64,000 nucleotides of DNA from Ahaetulla prasina (Eukaryota > Chordata > Lepidosauria > Squamata > Colubridae): positions 67,299,205 to 67,363,204 of the forward strand of contig NC_080546.1 of the NCBI RefSeq assembly GCF_028640845.1, read 5' to 3'. Both the position numbers and the translations under genes were made by a program. A model generated the notes under the pieces. That model ran no database searches and was not told the origin of the DNA. It saw only the letters and a program-made list of their open reading frames with translations. Shown piece after piece: positions 9,743 through 18,263 of the stretch (within the stretch, counting starts at the first letter, position 1; every line of letters begins with the position of its first letter).

Positions 9743-10062
9743 GGCTGTGATGGCGAACCTATGGCATGCATGCCAGAAGTGGCATGCAGAGCCATCTCTC
9801 CAGGCACGTGAGCCGTCGCCTGTTGCTCTTCTGTGTTCCAGCGCACTGGCCAGCTGGTCCTCACACATGCAGGAGCACTGGAAACCAGAAGAGCAGCCGC
9901 CCGGTGTGCATGAGAGCCAGGCGGCTACTATTCCGGGTTCCAGAGTGCGCATGTGCACCAGCCACCTGGTTTTCCAGTTTCTGGTGCACATGCACGTGTG
10001 AAGACCAGCTGGCTGGTATGTATGCGCACACCAGAAACTGGAAGATCATCTTCCTAGTGCAT
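9743..10062. mobile_element. hAT-like short repeat, partial
   Basis: It begins ctagggctgtgatggcgaacc and has GC-rich imperfect repeats of the type tggcatgcatgccagaagtggcatgc and ccagctggct/agccagctgg. This resembles the left end of a non-autonomous hAT family common in reptiles. I could not find a matching right terminus or an 8-bp duplication, so the family call is tentative. It lies between the Gypsy E gag fragment and the truncated 3' end of Gypsy D. Confidence 0.4.
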
Positions 10063-10074
10063 AAAATTTACATG

Positions 10075-11004
10075 TTATTTCTCCACGTAGTCATGCAGGT
10101 AGACAGGGTGTCTCCTAACTCTTTCTGACCTGCGCAAATCATTCCCTGGGAGGGAGTCGAGCTGGTTGGAGGGACTGTTTGTTCCTCCCAGCTCCTCCTC
10201 TGGGCCCTCCGGCCCTGGATTATTGGCAGAGTTGTCCTTGCTGTCCTCTGGAGGAGCTGGTTGGCGTCGCTGGACTTCCTCTGATTCAGCTAAATCCTCC
10301 AATTTCCTCGGGATTGAGCTAGCTGTTGGTTCAAATATTTGGTAGTCAGGATCTGGCTGTTTGGTCTCTGGATTGTTTTGTATTCTTTTTCGTAATTGAT
10401 CTATGTGGCGTTTCCACACTCGGCCATCCCCCATGTCCACTAAATATGATTTTGGGCCTGTCACTCCCACAATGGTTCCCTTTAGCCAAGCTGGACCCTC
10501 ACTGTAGTTGTGTGCCCATACCAGGTCGCCCGTGGTCATTGTTCTAGTTTTGTCCCCTGTATTCTGGTACCCATCAGGGGAGTATGTTGGATTTAACCGA
10601 TCTAAGGGGCACCGGAGTCTTCTCCCCATTAATAACTCCAATGGGCTGCGGCCGGTGGCCACACAGGGTGTTCTATGTTGGACTGCCAGGAAGGTGTCAA
10701 TTTTGGCTTGCCAATCTCCTGGGCTAATTCTGGATAACGCTTCCTTGGCACTGCACACGAAGCGTTCTGCAAGTCCATTCGTCGCCGGGTGGAAAGGTGC
10801 CGAGAGGGCATGTCGGATGCCCGCTCTGGCCAAGTACCCCTCAAACTGGGTGGCTGTGAATTGTGGGCCGTTATCAGACACTACGGTGTCGGGTAGCCCG
10901 TGTGTCACAAATAATTGCCGCAATACAGTGATTACGGCCTCAGCTGTTGTGGATTTCATGAGTATAATTTCCAACCACTTCGAGTAGGCGTCTATCACAA
11001 TCAA
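10075..11004 (-). CDS. pol: Gypsy D integrase core and C-terminus (open remnant)
   Basis: 309 open codons ending at the natural stop. The DDE triad is visible: D in I-V-I-D-A-Y-S-K-W near residue 5, D in V-V-S-D-N-G-P-Q-F near residue 44, and E in T-N-G-L-A-E-R-F near residue 80. The later motif W-L-K-G-T-I-V-G-V-T-G-P-K-S-Y-L-V is the GPY/F-like SH3 fold. The tail is acidic and Pro-rich. No chromodomain is present, unlike Gypsy B and C. The core N-terminus continues in a shifted frame just upstream. Confidence 0.87.
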   Translation of the reverse strand: MIVIDAYSKWLEIILMKSTTAEAVITVLRQLFVTHGLPDTVVSDNGPQFTATQFEGYLARAGIRHALSAPFHPATNGLAERFVCSAKEALSRISPGDWQAKIDTFLAVQHRTPCVATGRSPLELLMGRRLRCPLDRLNPTYSPDGYQNTGDKTRTMTTGDLVWAHNYSEGPAWLKGTIVGVTGPKSYLVDMGDGRVWKRHIDQLRKRIQNNPETKQPDPDYQIFEPTASSIPRKLEDLAESEEVQRRQPAPPEDSKDNSANNPGPEGPEEELGGTNSPSNQLDSLPGNDLRRSERVRRHPVYLHDYVEK

Positions 11005-11550
11005 AAAGGTCTGCCCATGAAACGGCCCGGCAAAATCTATGTGGATCCTAGACCAAGGACCCTGGGGTTTTCCCCATTCCCTTATGGGGGCTGTTGGGGG
11101 TAGTGGCCTTGATTCCTAGCAAGCTTGGCATTTCCCCACCCAGTCGCTAATGTCTTTGTCCATGTGTGGCCACCACACATAACTTCTCGCTAGGCTTTTC
11201 ATCCTCACAATCCCTGGGTGGCCCACATGCAATAGTTCCAAAACATGCCCTCGTAATTTCTCCGGAATAACCACTCTGTCCCCCCATAACAGACACCCCC
11301 CTTGTACCGACAGTTCTGAACGCTTTTTTGTAAACTCTTTAAATCGTTCTCCCGGTGCCGTTGGCCATCCCCTCTGCACCCAGCCGATTACAGTCCACAC
11401 AATAATATCTTTGTAGGATGCCCTAGTCACTTCTGTGGACGTGACTGGGCCAGAGTCCAAAGAGTCAATTAATAAGACAGGAGTCCCTGGGGTCGGGTCC
11501 TCAATAGTTTCTGGCAATGGGCATCTACTTAAAACGTCTGCATGTCCCAA
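11005..11550 (-). pseudogene. pol: Gypsy D integrase zinc finger and RNase H end
   Basis: The 144-codon frame at 11116-11550 begins G-H-A-D-V-L-S-R-C-P-L-P, the end of RNase H. It contains the integrase H2C2 finger: H in L-E-L-L-H-V-G-H-P-G, then C-Q-A-C at the end. W-W-P-H-M-D-K-D-I is typical. A frame disturbance at 11005-11115 separates it from the integrase core. Confidence 0.83.
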
Positions 11551-11917
11551 GTCCTTGCCCGGTCGGTGAGACAGTTGGTACGAGTATGCTGCCAGGAAAA
11601 TAGTCCAACGGGTCAGCCTGGGCGATAATGCAACCGGAGTTGGTCCCCCGCCAAGAGTCCCAATAAAGGTCTGTGGTCTGTGACTATTTCAAATTGCCGC
11701 CCAAACAGATACTCGTGGAATTTTTTAACCCCAGAGACTATGGCAAGCGCTTCCCGGTCTAGTTGGCTATAGTTCCTTTCTGTTGCAGACATCGTGCGGG
11801 AAAAATATGCGATAGGGGCTTCCGAACCATTCGGTAACTTGTGGCTGAGGACAGCTCCTACCCCTTAGGGTGATGCATCACAAACCAATACTAATGGCAA
11901 TGTCCCATTATACTGAA
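11551..11917 (-). pseudogene. pol: Gypsy D RNase H, degraded
   Basis: No long open frame, but position and broken translations correspond to RNase H. Around 11700-11790 the frames give N-Y-S-Q-L-D-R-E-A-L-A and V-S-G-V-K-K-F-H-E-Y-L-F-G-R-Q-F-E-I-V. These match the central helix (with Glu) and the strand leading to the catalytic Asp of Gypsy RNase H domains. Several stops and shifts are present. Confidence 0.7.
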
Positions 11918-12655
11918 TTAAAAGGCTGTCACTGGACAAAAGTCTCTTAATGCCTTCAAATGCCTTAGCCTCAACCCTGCCCCAAGTCCATACAAGTTTT
12001 TCGCTAGCAGCTTATGTAGTGGTTCGGCTACCGTTGCCTTATTCTTTAAAAATACCGCATAGAAGTTTACAAGCCCCCAAAATGCTTGTAATTCTGCTTT
12101 GTTTTTCGGGGGTGGAGCCTTCCTAATAGCTCGCACCTTGCTCTCTGTAGGATGGATGCCTTCCTTATCTATCCGATAACCCAAAAATTCTACTGATTCA
12201 ACTCCGATATGGCATTTGTTAAGTTTAACCTTAAGCCCTGCAGTCCTGAAAATTTCCAAAACCTTCCGCAATTTGACCCTTAACTCTCCCAAATCTGTGG
12301 CTGATATTAACACATCGTCAAAATAGGGGACTACTCCCGGTAGATCCTGTAGAAGCCGTTCCATGAGGTTTTGGAATAACCCAGGGGCTACACTAACTCC
12401 GAACTGAAGTCGAGTGCATTTAAAAGCGCCCCTGTGTGTGACAATTGTCTGTGCTTCGGCCGTTTCGTTGTCAACTGGTAACTGTTGGTAGGCCTGTGCC
12501 AGGTCGAGTTTGGCAAAAACCTGTCCCTGCCTTAACCACTGCAATAAATGTTGTACGATGGGGACAGGGTAAGCACTCTTTTGCAATGCTTTGTTCAGCG
12601 TTGCCTTATAGTCAGCACAAATACGGACAGATCCGTCCGGTTTAACTGGGGTCAC
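11918..12655 (-). CDS. pol: Gypsy D reverse transcriptase palm and thumb (open remnant)
   Basis: 245 open codons. Visible RT blocks: K-P-D-G-S-V-R-I-C-A-D-Y (fingers), F-A-K-L-D-L-A-Q-A-Y (catalytic Asp), L-Q-F-G-V-S-V-A-P-G-L-F, and the active site V-P-Y-F-D-D-V-L-I at about residues 109-117. The thumb has L-N-K-C-H-I-G-V-E-S-V-E-F-L-G-Y, and L-V-N-F-Y marks the connection. The usual Pro in the F-G-x-x-x-A-P block is kept. A frameshift at 12655 separates it from the protease frame. Of the RT copies in this window it is one of the best preserved. Confidence 0.88.
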   Translation of the reverse strand: MTPVKPDGSVRICADYKATLNKALQKSAYPVPIVQHLLQWLRQGQVFAKLDLAQAYQQLPVDNETAEAQTIVTHRGAFKCTRLQFGVSVAPGLFQNLMERLLQDLPGVVPYFDDVLISATDLGELRVKLRKVLEIFRTAGLKVKLNKCHIGVESVEFLGYRIDKEGIHPTESKVRAIRKAPPPKNKAELQAFWGLVNFYAVFLKNKATVAEPLHKLLAKNLYGLGAGLRLRHLKALRDFCPVTAF

Positions 12656-13467
12656 TATTGGCGTCTCCCATTTGCATGGTCGACTGGGACTAGGATTCCT
12701 TGGTTTACTAGTTTGTCTAATTCCTTATCTATTTTGGGTTTGAGCGCGAATGGGACCCTTCTTGCTTTTAGCCTAATCGGAGCTATCTGGGGGTCTAAAT
12801 TGAATGAAATGGGGGTCCCCACGTACTTGCCCAGGCTGTCTTGAAAAACGTCCTCAAATTCCTGCAACAATTCATCCTTCAGGTTGTCGCCGACGCTGTG
12901 AACCCCGGTGATGCCCATTCCCAAGGCTCGGAACCAGTCGAGACCCAGCAAGCTGGACAGGTTTCCATCAACGATGGTGATCGGCAGGGTTTTCTTGAAT
13001 TGTCCGTATCTCACTCTGACCGACGTGACTCCTCGAACAGGGATTCGGTTTCCCTGGTAGTCTTGCATTCTCAGTTTTTGGGGTTGCAGCTGGCGTTTCG
13101 CGACTTCTGGCAGGTCCCTTGCGACTGTGTCCCAGGACATAATTGTGATTGATGAGCCAGTATCCACCTCCATTTTACACTGCACACCTTCGATGTAGGT
13201 CTTAGTGAATATTTTCTTTTCCAGTCGTGTCAATGCGTGACCCACTCGCACAGTGGTGTGATTCGACTTCGCGCCTTTTTTGAATTGGTCAATCCCTGGC
13301 CGTTTCGCGGGACCGGCGCCCTGCTGATTGGCCGGTTTGAATTTTTGGCAGCATGGTTGGGAGGCTCGGCACGCCTGAGTTATGTGTCCTTTCTTTTCAC
13401 ACCGCCAACAATCGCGTCTTTGAACCTGCAATTCTGTCGTTGGTGTTGGCCTCCACAACTCACACAC
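12656..13467 (-). pseudogene. pol: Gypsy D zinc knuckle, protease and RT start
   Basis: 270 codons open from about 13467 down. C-W-R-C-E-K-K-G-H-I-T-Q-A-C is the CCHC knuckle near 13400. The protease has M-E-V-D-T-G-S-S-I-T-I-M-S-W near residue 100 and L-L-G-L-D-W-F at its end. The RT N-terminus follows (Y-V-G-T-P-I-S-F-N-L-D, then K-I-D-K-E-L-D-K-L-V-N-Q-G-I). It is fused to the RT frame only through a frameshift at about 12655, and overlaps the gag frame at 13380-13467. Confidence 0.85.
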
Positions 13468-14123
13468 TCATCACGGTCACCTCTTTCCAGCCTCCCGGTG
13501 TGGAAAACCTCTTCCTCTTCGTCCTCTTCCCCCTCTGCCTGGATTTCCTCACTGTGAATTGGTGTCGCTTTTGCTGAGGAATTAGGCGTGTTCGGTTTCT
13601 GTAAGGTTTCCGCTGCTTTGGTGGACATCTCATGCGCCCTAGCCTCATCTAGAGCTATCGATAGGGTTAGGTTGCTTTTCGAAAGCAGCCGCCTCTGTAG
13701 TCGAATGTCCCTGACCCCACAAATGAGTTGTTCTAATAGAGTGTCCTCCAAGTCCCTGTACTCACAGTGGGTTGCGGCTTTCCTTAATGCGGCCATGTAC
13801 ACGCTGATCGTCTCGCCCTCTCGTTGAACTCTTTGCCTCAGTTCAAAACGTTGCACGAACTTTGATGGCACCGGCGCGTAGTGTGCTCGTAGCGTTGTCT
13901 GGAGCACTGGCCACGGTACCGACTGAACCGGCGTTGGTTCCGACAGCAATTCGGCGGTATCGAAGACTTCTGGTCCGCAGTGGCTCAGGAAGTAAGCATG
14001 CTTCCTATTACCCGACACTCCCTGCAGTTCGTTGGCTTCGAGGAAACACTCGAAGCGAGCCATGTATGACCCCCATTTTTCTTTGGCTGGGTTGAATGGC
14101 GCTGGCGGCGTATAGCTAGACAT
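13380..14123 (-). CDS. gag: Gypsy D gag (open remnant)
   Basis: 247 codons from an ATG at 14123 (M-S-S-Y-T-P-P-A-P-F-N-P-A-K-E), about 100 bases after the LTR. It contains the capsid-like block S-H-C-G-P-E-V-F-D-T and T-L-R-A-H-Y-A-P-V-P-S-K-F-V-Q-R-F, then L-R-Q-R-V-Q-R-E-G-E-T-I, all shared with Gypsy A gag. An acidic linker follows and then a zinc-knuckle-like C-V-S-C-G-G-Q-H. The normal CCHC knuckle lies in the other frame at about 13400, so there is a frameshift near 13400-13460. Confidence 0.87.
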   Translation of the reverse strand: MSSYTPPAPFNPAKEKWGSYMARFECFLEANELQGVSGNRKHAYFLSHCGPEVFDTAELLSEPTPVQSVPWPVLQTTLRAHYAPVPSKFVQRFELRQRVQREGETISVYMAALRKAATHCEYRDLEDTLLEQLICGVRDIRLQRRLLSKSNLTLSIALDEARAHEMSTKAAETLQKPNTPNSSAKATPIHSEEIQAEGEEDEEEEVFHTGRLERGDRDECVSCGGQHQRQNCRFKDAIVGGVKRKDT

Positions 14124-14207
14124 TGCTATGTATCCGCCCTTGATAACTGGCTGGGTTTGAAACTAAGTTGCTCTCCAGTTCTTTTCCTAGTCTCACTGCC
14201 TTCAATA

Positions 14208-14225
14208 TCCCATCCTCGTCACCAA
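14208..14225 (-). promoter_or_regulatory. Gypsy D primer-binding site
   Basis: On the - strand TTGGTGACGAGGATGGGA follows the LTR terminus ...AACTTGACA directly. The same position in Gypsy A has a diverged version. Placement right after the LTR is diagnostic for a tRNA primer site. Confidence 0.72.
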
Positions 14226-14700
14226 TGTCAAGTTTGGGCAATGAAGAGGCAGGAGACGATGCAAGTGACAACAGCTCTTTAGTTTATTGTGAAACCCAGC
14301 AAAGGCAACAGGCAAACACCTCTCTTTATATAGTATTTTGGCTGAGGCATCAGCCAATTAGCAACGTGTATTTTCCCGCCCAAATTTCCCTCCAAAATTT
14401 CAAATACATTACACAGGGCTTTGGAATCTCCTCCATATTTTACTCCCAGCTGAGGAATCTTTGGAATTTGGCACCTCCAGGGGATAGCCTCCCCCACTGG
14501 GGGGGGCCTGGGCTGCAGCAACTGGGGATGCTGGAATGTCTGTGACCAGAGCTGGCCCCTGCTGAACAATAGGAATCAAAGCTGGGGTTCCAGAGATGCC
14601 GGATCCCACTGCTACCTCTCCAGATTCTTCGTGCACAGGCAGAGGATGCTTCTGCTGTCCGACGTTGTCCGAAGTTGCAAGGCATGTGTCAGCAGGAGGT
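14226..14700 (-). mobile_element. Gypsy D 5' LTR
   Basis: The inner edge is clear (tgtcaagtttggg at 14226 on +, the complement of ...AACTTGACA). On the - strand a TATA box (actatataaagagagg, near 14325) and a polyadenylation signal (acaataaact, near 14282) are spaced as in an active LTR. The outer edge is placed only roughly, between 14640 and 14720, because no partner LTR is present. U3 contains a 75-codon open stretch (14409-14636), probably fortuitous. Confidence 0.7.
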
Positions 14701-14719
14701 CCTTTTTGTTTGCTTCCTG

Positions 14720-14940
14720 CAAGGCATCATCTCCCCACCAGCGTCTGGTGACAGTTATCCTCCAGGTGCTCCTATGGAACTTCTATGCATCCTATGCCAA
14801 GCAACCATTTGGCTCAGATCGGTTTCTCCTCGAGCTGCAGCTCCTCCAGCTGCTCTGTTTCCTCCCAGCAGTGATGTGGCTGGGAGGAGGTCAACCCCAT
14901 GGCTCCCCAGTCTTCCTGGTCACTCCAGTCGGTTGACATT
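14720..14940 (-). pseudogene. gag: Gypsy E gag N-terminus (B-like)
   Basis: On the - strand an ATG at 14940 starts M-S-T-D-W-S-D-Q-E-D-W. Gypsy B gag starts M-S-T-N at the same place relative to its LTR. Further on it reads E-Q-L-E-E-L-Q-L-E-E-K-P, like E-Q-L-Q-L-E-E-K-R in B. An in-frame TGA follows. The remaining gag appears to continue at 9742-9441, beyond Gypsy D. Confidence 0.65.
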
Positions 14941-15003
14941 GTGTGCTCAGCCCCCGCGGTAGACTAGGTCTCTGGGTTGGCCAATAAAGCAGATCTTGCT
15001 TAA

Positions 15004-15731
15004 TGTCAGGTCTGTCTCTGTTCAAATCCCAAGAAAGAAAACCCCCAATTCCATTGAAGTAGAGAAGAGGTACTTTTACTGAGTTTGAAATGATAGCAGC
15101 AAAAGAAAAGCAAGATCTGAGCCAAAAGGCATGAAAGTTACATATTGAAAGTTTCTCCAAATCCCTTCACCCAGGAACCCAGGTTGAATGTCAAATCCCC
15201 GTCCCACATAATGTTATGTGGGGCACATCTTCATGTGTTTTCATTCATCTGGAGTTCCAGGATGGTTGGTCTTGACTGCATATAAACAACTCCAATCAGC
15301 TGTGCAGTAACCAGGGGTGCTATTCAGCAGATTCTGACAGGTTCTGGAGAACTGGCAGCAGAAATTTTGAGTAGTTCAGAGAACCGGCAAATACCACCTT
15401 TGGCTGGCCCTAGAGTGAGGTGGGAATGGAGATTTTGCAATATCCTTCCCCCAGGAGTGGGGAGGGAATGGAGATTTTGCAGTATCCTTCCTCTGCCATG
15501 CCCACCAAGCCATGCCCACCAAGCCACACCCACAGAACCGGTAGTAAAAAAATTTGAATTCTACCACTGGCAGTAACTTGTGAGAGCAAACCTCCCTTTT
15601 TATTCACATGGGCCGTCTTCACACCAGGTCACTTCCCCAAACCCAATGCCGTGCCCTCCTCCCCATTACTATGGCAGCCGATAGCAAGCAAGCATCAAAG
15701 GGAAATCCCATGCTGGAGATCCGGCTGACTA
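15004..15731 (-). mobile_element. Gypsy E 5' LTR, interrupted by a small hAT element
   Basis: On the + strand it starts tgtcaggtctgtctctg and shows the same order of motifs as the Gypsy B LTR (ttcaaat/tacttttact near the start, aaagcaagatctgagcc in the middle). It ends near ggctgacta at 15731. Without the 258-bp insertion and its 8-bp duplication it is about 460 bp, close to the 501 bp of Gypsy B. The end is inferred from similarity and may be off by a few bases. Confidence 0.65.
15312..15569. mobile_element. Non-autonomous hAT element, 258 bp
   Basis: The termini are CAGGGGTGCTATTC at the left and GAATTCTACCACTG at the right (complement CAGTGGTAGAATTC). The flanking 8-bp duplication gcagtaac is perfect (15304-15311 and 15570-15577). 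An 8-bp duplication with CAG-type ends is diagnostic of the hAT superfamily. No transposase. The inner sequence ccgcaaata and the repeated ggagattttgcaatatcctt (two copies about 50 bp apart) are the only structure. It sits inside the Gypsy E LTR. Confidence 0.93.
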
Positions 15732-16035
15732 CAAATAGTGATAAAAGGACATGTAAAGCTTAACCAAGGCATAACTCTGTAGGGGTGAAATGACACGTAT
15801 GCTCAAACAAGGCCCAACTCCATAGAAAAACAGACACATAGACTAAAAATAAGGTAGAGCTACAAAAAAGGTAATAGCTTTGTGAAATGTTACTTCCCTA
15901 TTTCTGGAAATCAACTGTATAAAAGATCATGCTATGCTGTTGTTCAGGGTCTCAGCTTTCAAATTGGACTGGGTCCTTCTTTTGTGCCTGGTTCTGATTG
16001 ATTTCTGTGCCAGACTGAACCAATTTTTGGACAAC
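15732..16035 (+). mobile_element. Unclassified LTR-like repeat, copy 1 (left-truncated)
   Basis: Closely related to 57888-58246: both carry gcataactct, tatgctcaaacaagg, caactccatag, aatagctttgtgaaatgtta, aatcaactgtataaa and gccagactgaacc in the same order. A TATA-like ctgtataaaagatcatgc and a terminus of ...ttggacaaca suit an LTR. The left part is missing where the Gypsy E LTR abuts. It is followed after a few bases by another LTR starting at 16041. Confidence 0.55.
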
Positions 16036-16474
16036 AGTTTTGTTGTGGTCCGTCAGCAGCCTACGGAGCTGGCAATGGAATCGGTCAGCAATGAGGCTGC
16101 GGTGCAGACTCTAGAGCCTCCAGAATCTGAGATTAGTGAGGAAGAGGAACTGGAGGAGCCTGTTCCCAATGCTCGAATGAGAAGAACTGCCAAAAGGCAA
16201 GGGCAGCTCAAGCAGAGAGGTCAACTCGGGAGTAGGGCCAAGAGATAATTGGCCCCTCCCATAAGGCTTAAAAGAAGACCAGCACCAGTGTTTCAGTTTG
16301 CCAGAAAACAACATTGCATCTGTGTTCTTTGCTCCGTTCTCTGCTCTGACTTCTGCACACTTATCAGGAAGGGTCTTGGCAGTTTGCCTAATTGGACTCA
16401 GGTTCGTGATAACCGAAGAATGTGTGTTTGTGAGGCCTTTGTTTTATTTTGAGTACTCGACACTGGGAATGGAG

Positions 16475-18153
16475 CAGGGGTGGGTTCTAAATTTTTTTAC
16501 TACCGGTTCTGTGGGCGTGGCTTATTTTGTGGGTGTGACTTGATGGTCATGACACTGGGCATGGCTTGGTGGTCATGTGACTGGGTGAGGGTGGCTTGGT
16601 GGTCATGTGACTGATTGAGTGTGGCTAAGTGGTCACGATCCTAGTTCCCCCTATGAGATTTCCCCCATCCGGACCTTTTGCAATCCCCCAAAGGGTCAAA
16701 GGAAACCAGATTCCATACAGCTCTGAACCCTTAAGGCAAACCAAATACAAGTGGTCCTCACTTATTGGCTGGTTGCTTAGCAAGTGTTCTAATTTACAAC
16801 TGACTTCCCCAGAGCTACTTGACCTGTTTTTGGAGTTTTGACAGCCATGCACACACATACACACACAAACAAACACACACTTATGACCAGTTACAACATC
16901 CCACACAGTCTGAGGTTTTCTATGTTTTTTGCCAGTTTCCAACAATTCCTTCTGGTTTCCGGTGAAAAATGCCCATTGGGGAAAATGGACTTGTTTAACA
17001 ACCAGTGTTTGCTTAATGACCACAAGGTTCACTTAACGACCATGGTGTTTGCCTAACCCAGGGGTCTGCAACTTTAAACACTCAAAGGGCCATTTTTCTA
17101 TTTTCTTTTAAACAGGTATCTCTCTCTCTCTCTCTTTCCTCCCTTTCTTTTTGTGTCTCTTGCCTTTCTCTCTCTATTTCCCTCGGTCCCTCTCTCTCTC
17201 TGTGGGGGGGGAGGGGGGAGGGAAAGGAACCACTGAACTGGTGCTGGGTGGTGGGAATCTGACATCCAGAGGTCAATGAGCCACATACTGAAGACCAGAT
17301 GGGGGCAATCCCACAAAAATTACACATCTCTTGTCACTTGAGCATACTCTAAAAAGCAAAAGAACCTGGTTTTGCTTAACCTTTTGCACATAATTTTGCA
17401 CATAATTTTAGTATGAACCACCAAAACTAAATCATTCTTTTAATAAACCGGGAACTTTATATTTTTATGCAATATTCAAGATATTAGAGCAGATAAGGCA
17501 AGAAATTCTAGGCATGCTGCTGGTTTGGGGAAAGGCAGGGAAAGAGCTCTTTTGCCATGATCTCCTGTGTGCTTCCCATGCAAGGCAGGCTGCTGGTTTG
17601 GGGAAAGGCAGGGAAAGAGCTCTTTTGCCACAATCCCTGAGCTCTCCCCTCGCATGGCAGGCTGCTGGCTTGGGGAAAGGCAGGGAAAAAGCTCTTTTGC
17701 CACGGTCCCTGAGCTCTCCCCTCGCACAGCAGGCTGCTGGTTTGGGGAAAGGCAGGGAAAAAGCTCTTTTGCCACAATCCCTGAGCTCTCCCCTCGCACG
17801 GCAGGCTGCTGGCTTGGGGAAAGGCAGGGGAAAAGCTGTTTTGCCACGGTCCTGAGCTCTCCCCTTGCACAGCAGGCGGCTGGTTTGGGGAAAGGCAGGG
17901 AAAAAGCTCTTTTGCCATGGTCCCTGAACTCTTCCCTCGCAAGGCAGGCTGCTGGTTTGGGGAAAGGCAGGGAAAGAGCTCTTTTGCCACGATCCCTGAG
18001 CTCTCCCCTTGCAAGGCTTACTGCTGAAAGGCAGGCAACCAGAGAACTGGTTGGGGGAGTGGCCAGCTGGTCCTCGTTACCTGTTCTGCGAACTTGGCCT
18101 AATTTTGCTAACGGTTCTTGCGAACGGTCCAAACCAGTAGCAACCCACCACTG
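16475..18153. mobile_element. Non-autonomous hAT element with minisatellite, 1679 bp
   Basis: The ends are CAGGGGTGGGTT and AACCCACCACTG (complement CAGTGGTGGGTT), flanked by a perfect 8-bp duplication gaatggag (16467-16474 and 18154-18161). Near both ends are ctaccggttctgtgggcgtgg-type motifs shared with the other hAT copies here. The interior holds a pyrimidine-rich tract (17118-17200), a segment starting caggggtctgcaacttt at 17060 that may be a nested hAT end, and a 72-bp minisatellite. No transposase frame. It interrupts the LTR at 16041-18238. Confidence 0.92.
17512..18020. repeat. 72-bp minisatellite, about seven units
   Basis: Units start near 17512, 17584, 17656, 17728, 17800, 17871 and 17943, each with ggctgctggtttggggaaag, gcagggaaaaagctcttttg and ccctgagctctcccctcgca. 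Units differ by a few substitutions; one has a single-base deletion. Because 72 is a multiple of three, all frames on both strands stay open for long stretches and repeat the same peptide; those frames are artefacts. The repeat ends where units lose similarity at about 18020. Confidence 0.93.
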
Positions 18154-18244
18154 GAATGGAGAAATTCCCAGCTTTTCAAATAAAGTTTATTTTATCACAG
18201 ATTGTTTGTTGCTACCTACTTGGGTCTGGGTCACAACAAGTTTC

Positions 18245-18263
18245 TGGAGGTTTGTTCTGGGAT
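18245..18263 (+). promoter_or_regulatory. tRNA-Pro-like primer-binding site
   Basis: tggaggtttgttctgggat lies seven bases after the LTR end. It resembles the tRNA-Pro primer site of gammaretroviruses (known pattern TGGGGGCTCGTCCGGGAT), with differences mainly of the C-to-T kind plus one inserted T. This points to a class I (gamma-like) endogenous retroviral element. The long TTTCTGG spacer is also typical. Confidence 0.6.

Larger units (their letters stand above)
10063..14700 (-). mobile_element. Gypsy D: LTR retrotransposon lacking its 3' LTR
   Basis: On the - strand the order is 5' LTR (14226 to about 14700), primer site, gag, protease, RT, RNase H, integrase, stop at about 10076. It is the closest relative of Gypsy A: same gag start, same V-D-T-G protease context, same primer site. 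The 3' LTR is absent; the element ends just after the integrase stop, next to a hAT-like repeat. Flanking B-like gag pieces (14720-14940 and 9441-9742) suggest it inserted into Gypsy E, with some loss at the junctions. Confidence 0.85.
16041..18238 (+). mobile_element. Retroviral-type 5' LTR, split by a 1.7-kb hAT element
   Basis: The LTR starts TGTTGTGGTC and ends GGGTCACAACA, giving a TGTTGTG/CACAACA terminal inverted repeat. Removing the hAT insertion and one 8-bp duplication leaves about 511 bp. A TATA-like ggcttaaaagaag lies near 16265 and AATAAAG near 18180. It is followed by a tRNA-Pro-like primer site, so this is a 5' LTR with interior sequence attached, not a solo LTR. From base 2 a frame is open for 69 codons (16042-16248), ending in a basic segment after E-S-E-I-S-E-E-E-E-L-E-E-P-V-P. 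It is an old, inactive copy. Confidence 0.82.

Noticed and set aside
10508..10987. 159-codon open frame on the + strand
   Set aside because: Antisense to the Gypsy D integrase core, which carries the DDE residues.
14409..14636. 75-codon open frame in the Gypsy D LTR as another U3 tail
   Set aside because: Not at the LTR start, lacks the acidic motif, and the outer LTR edge is not defined.
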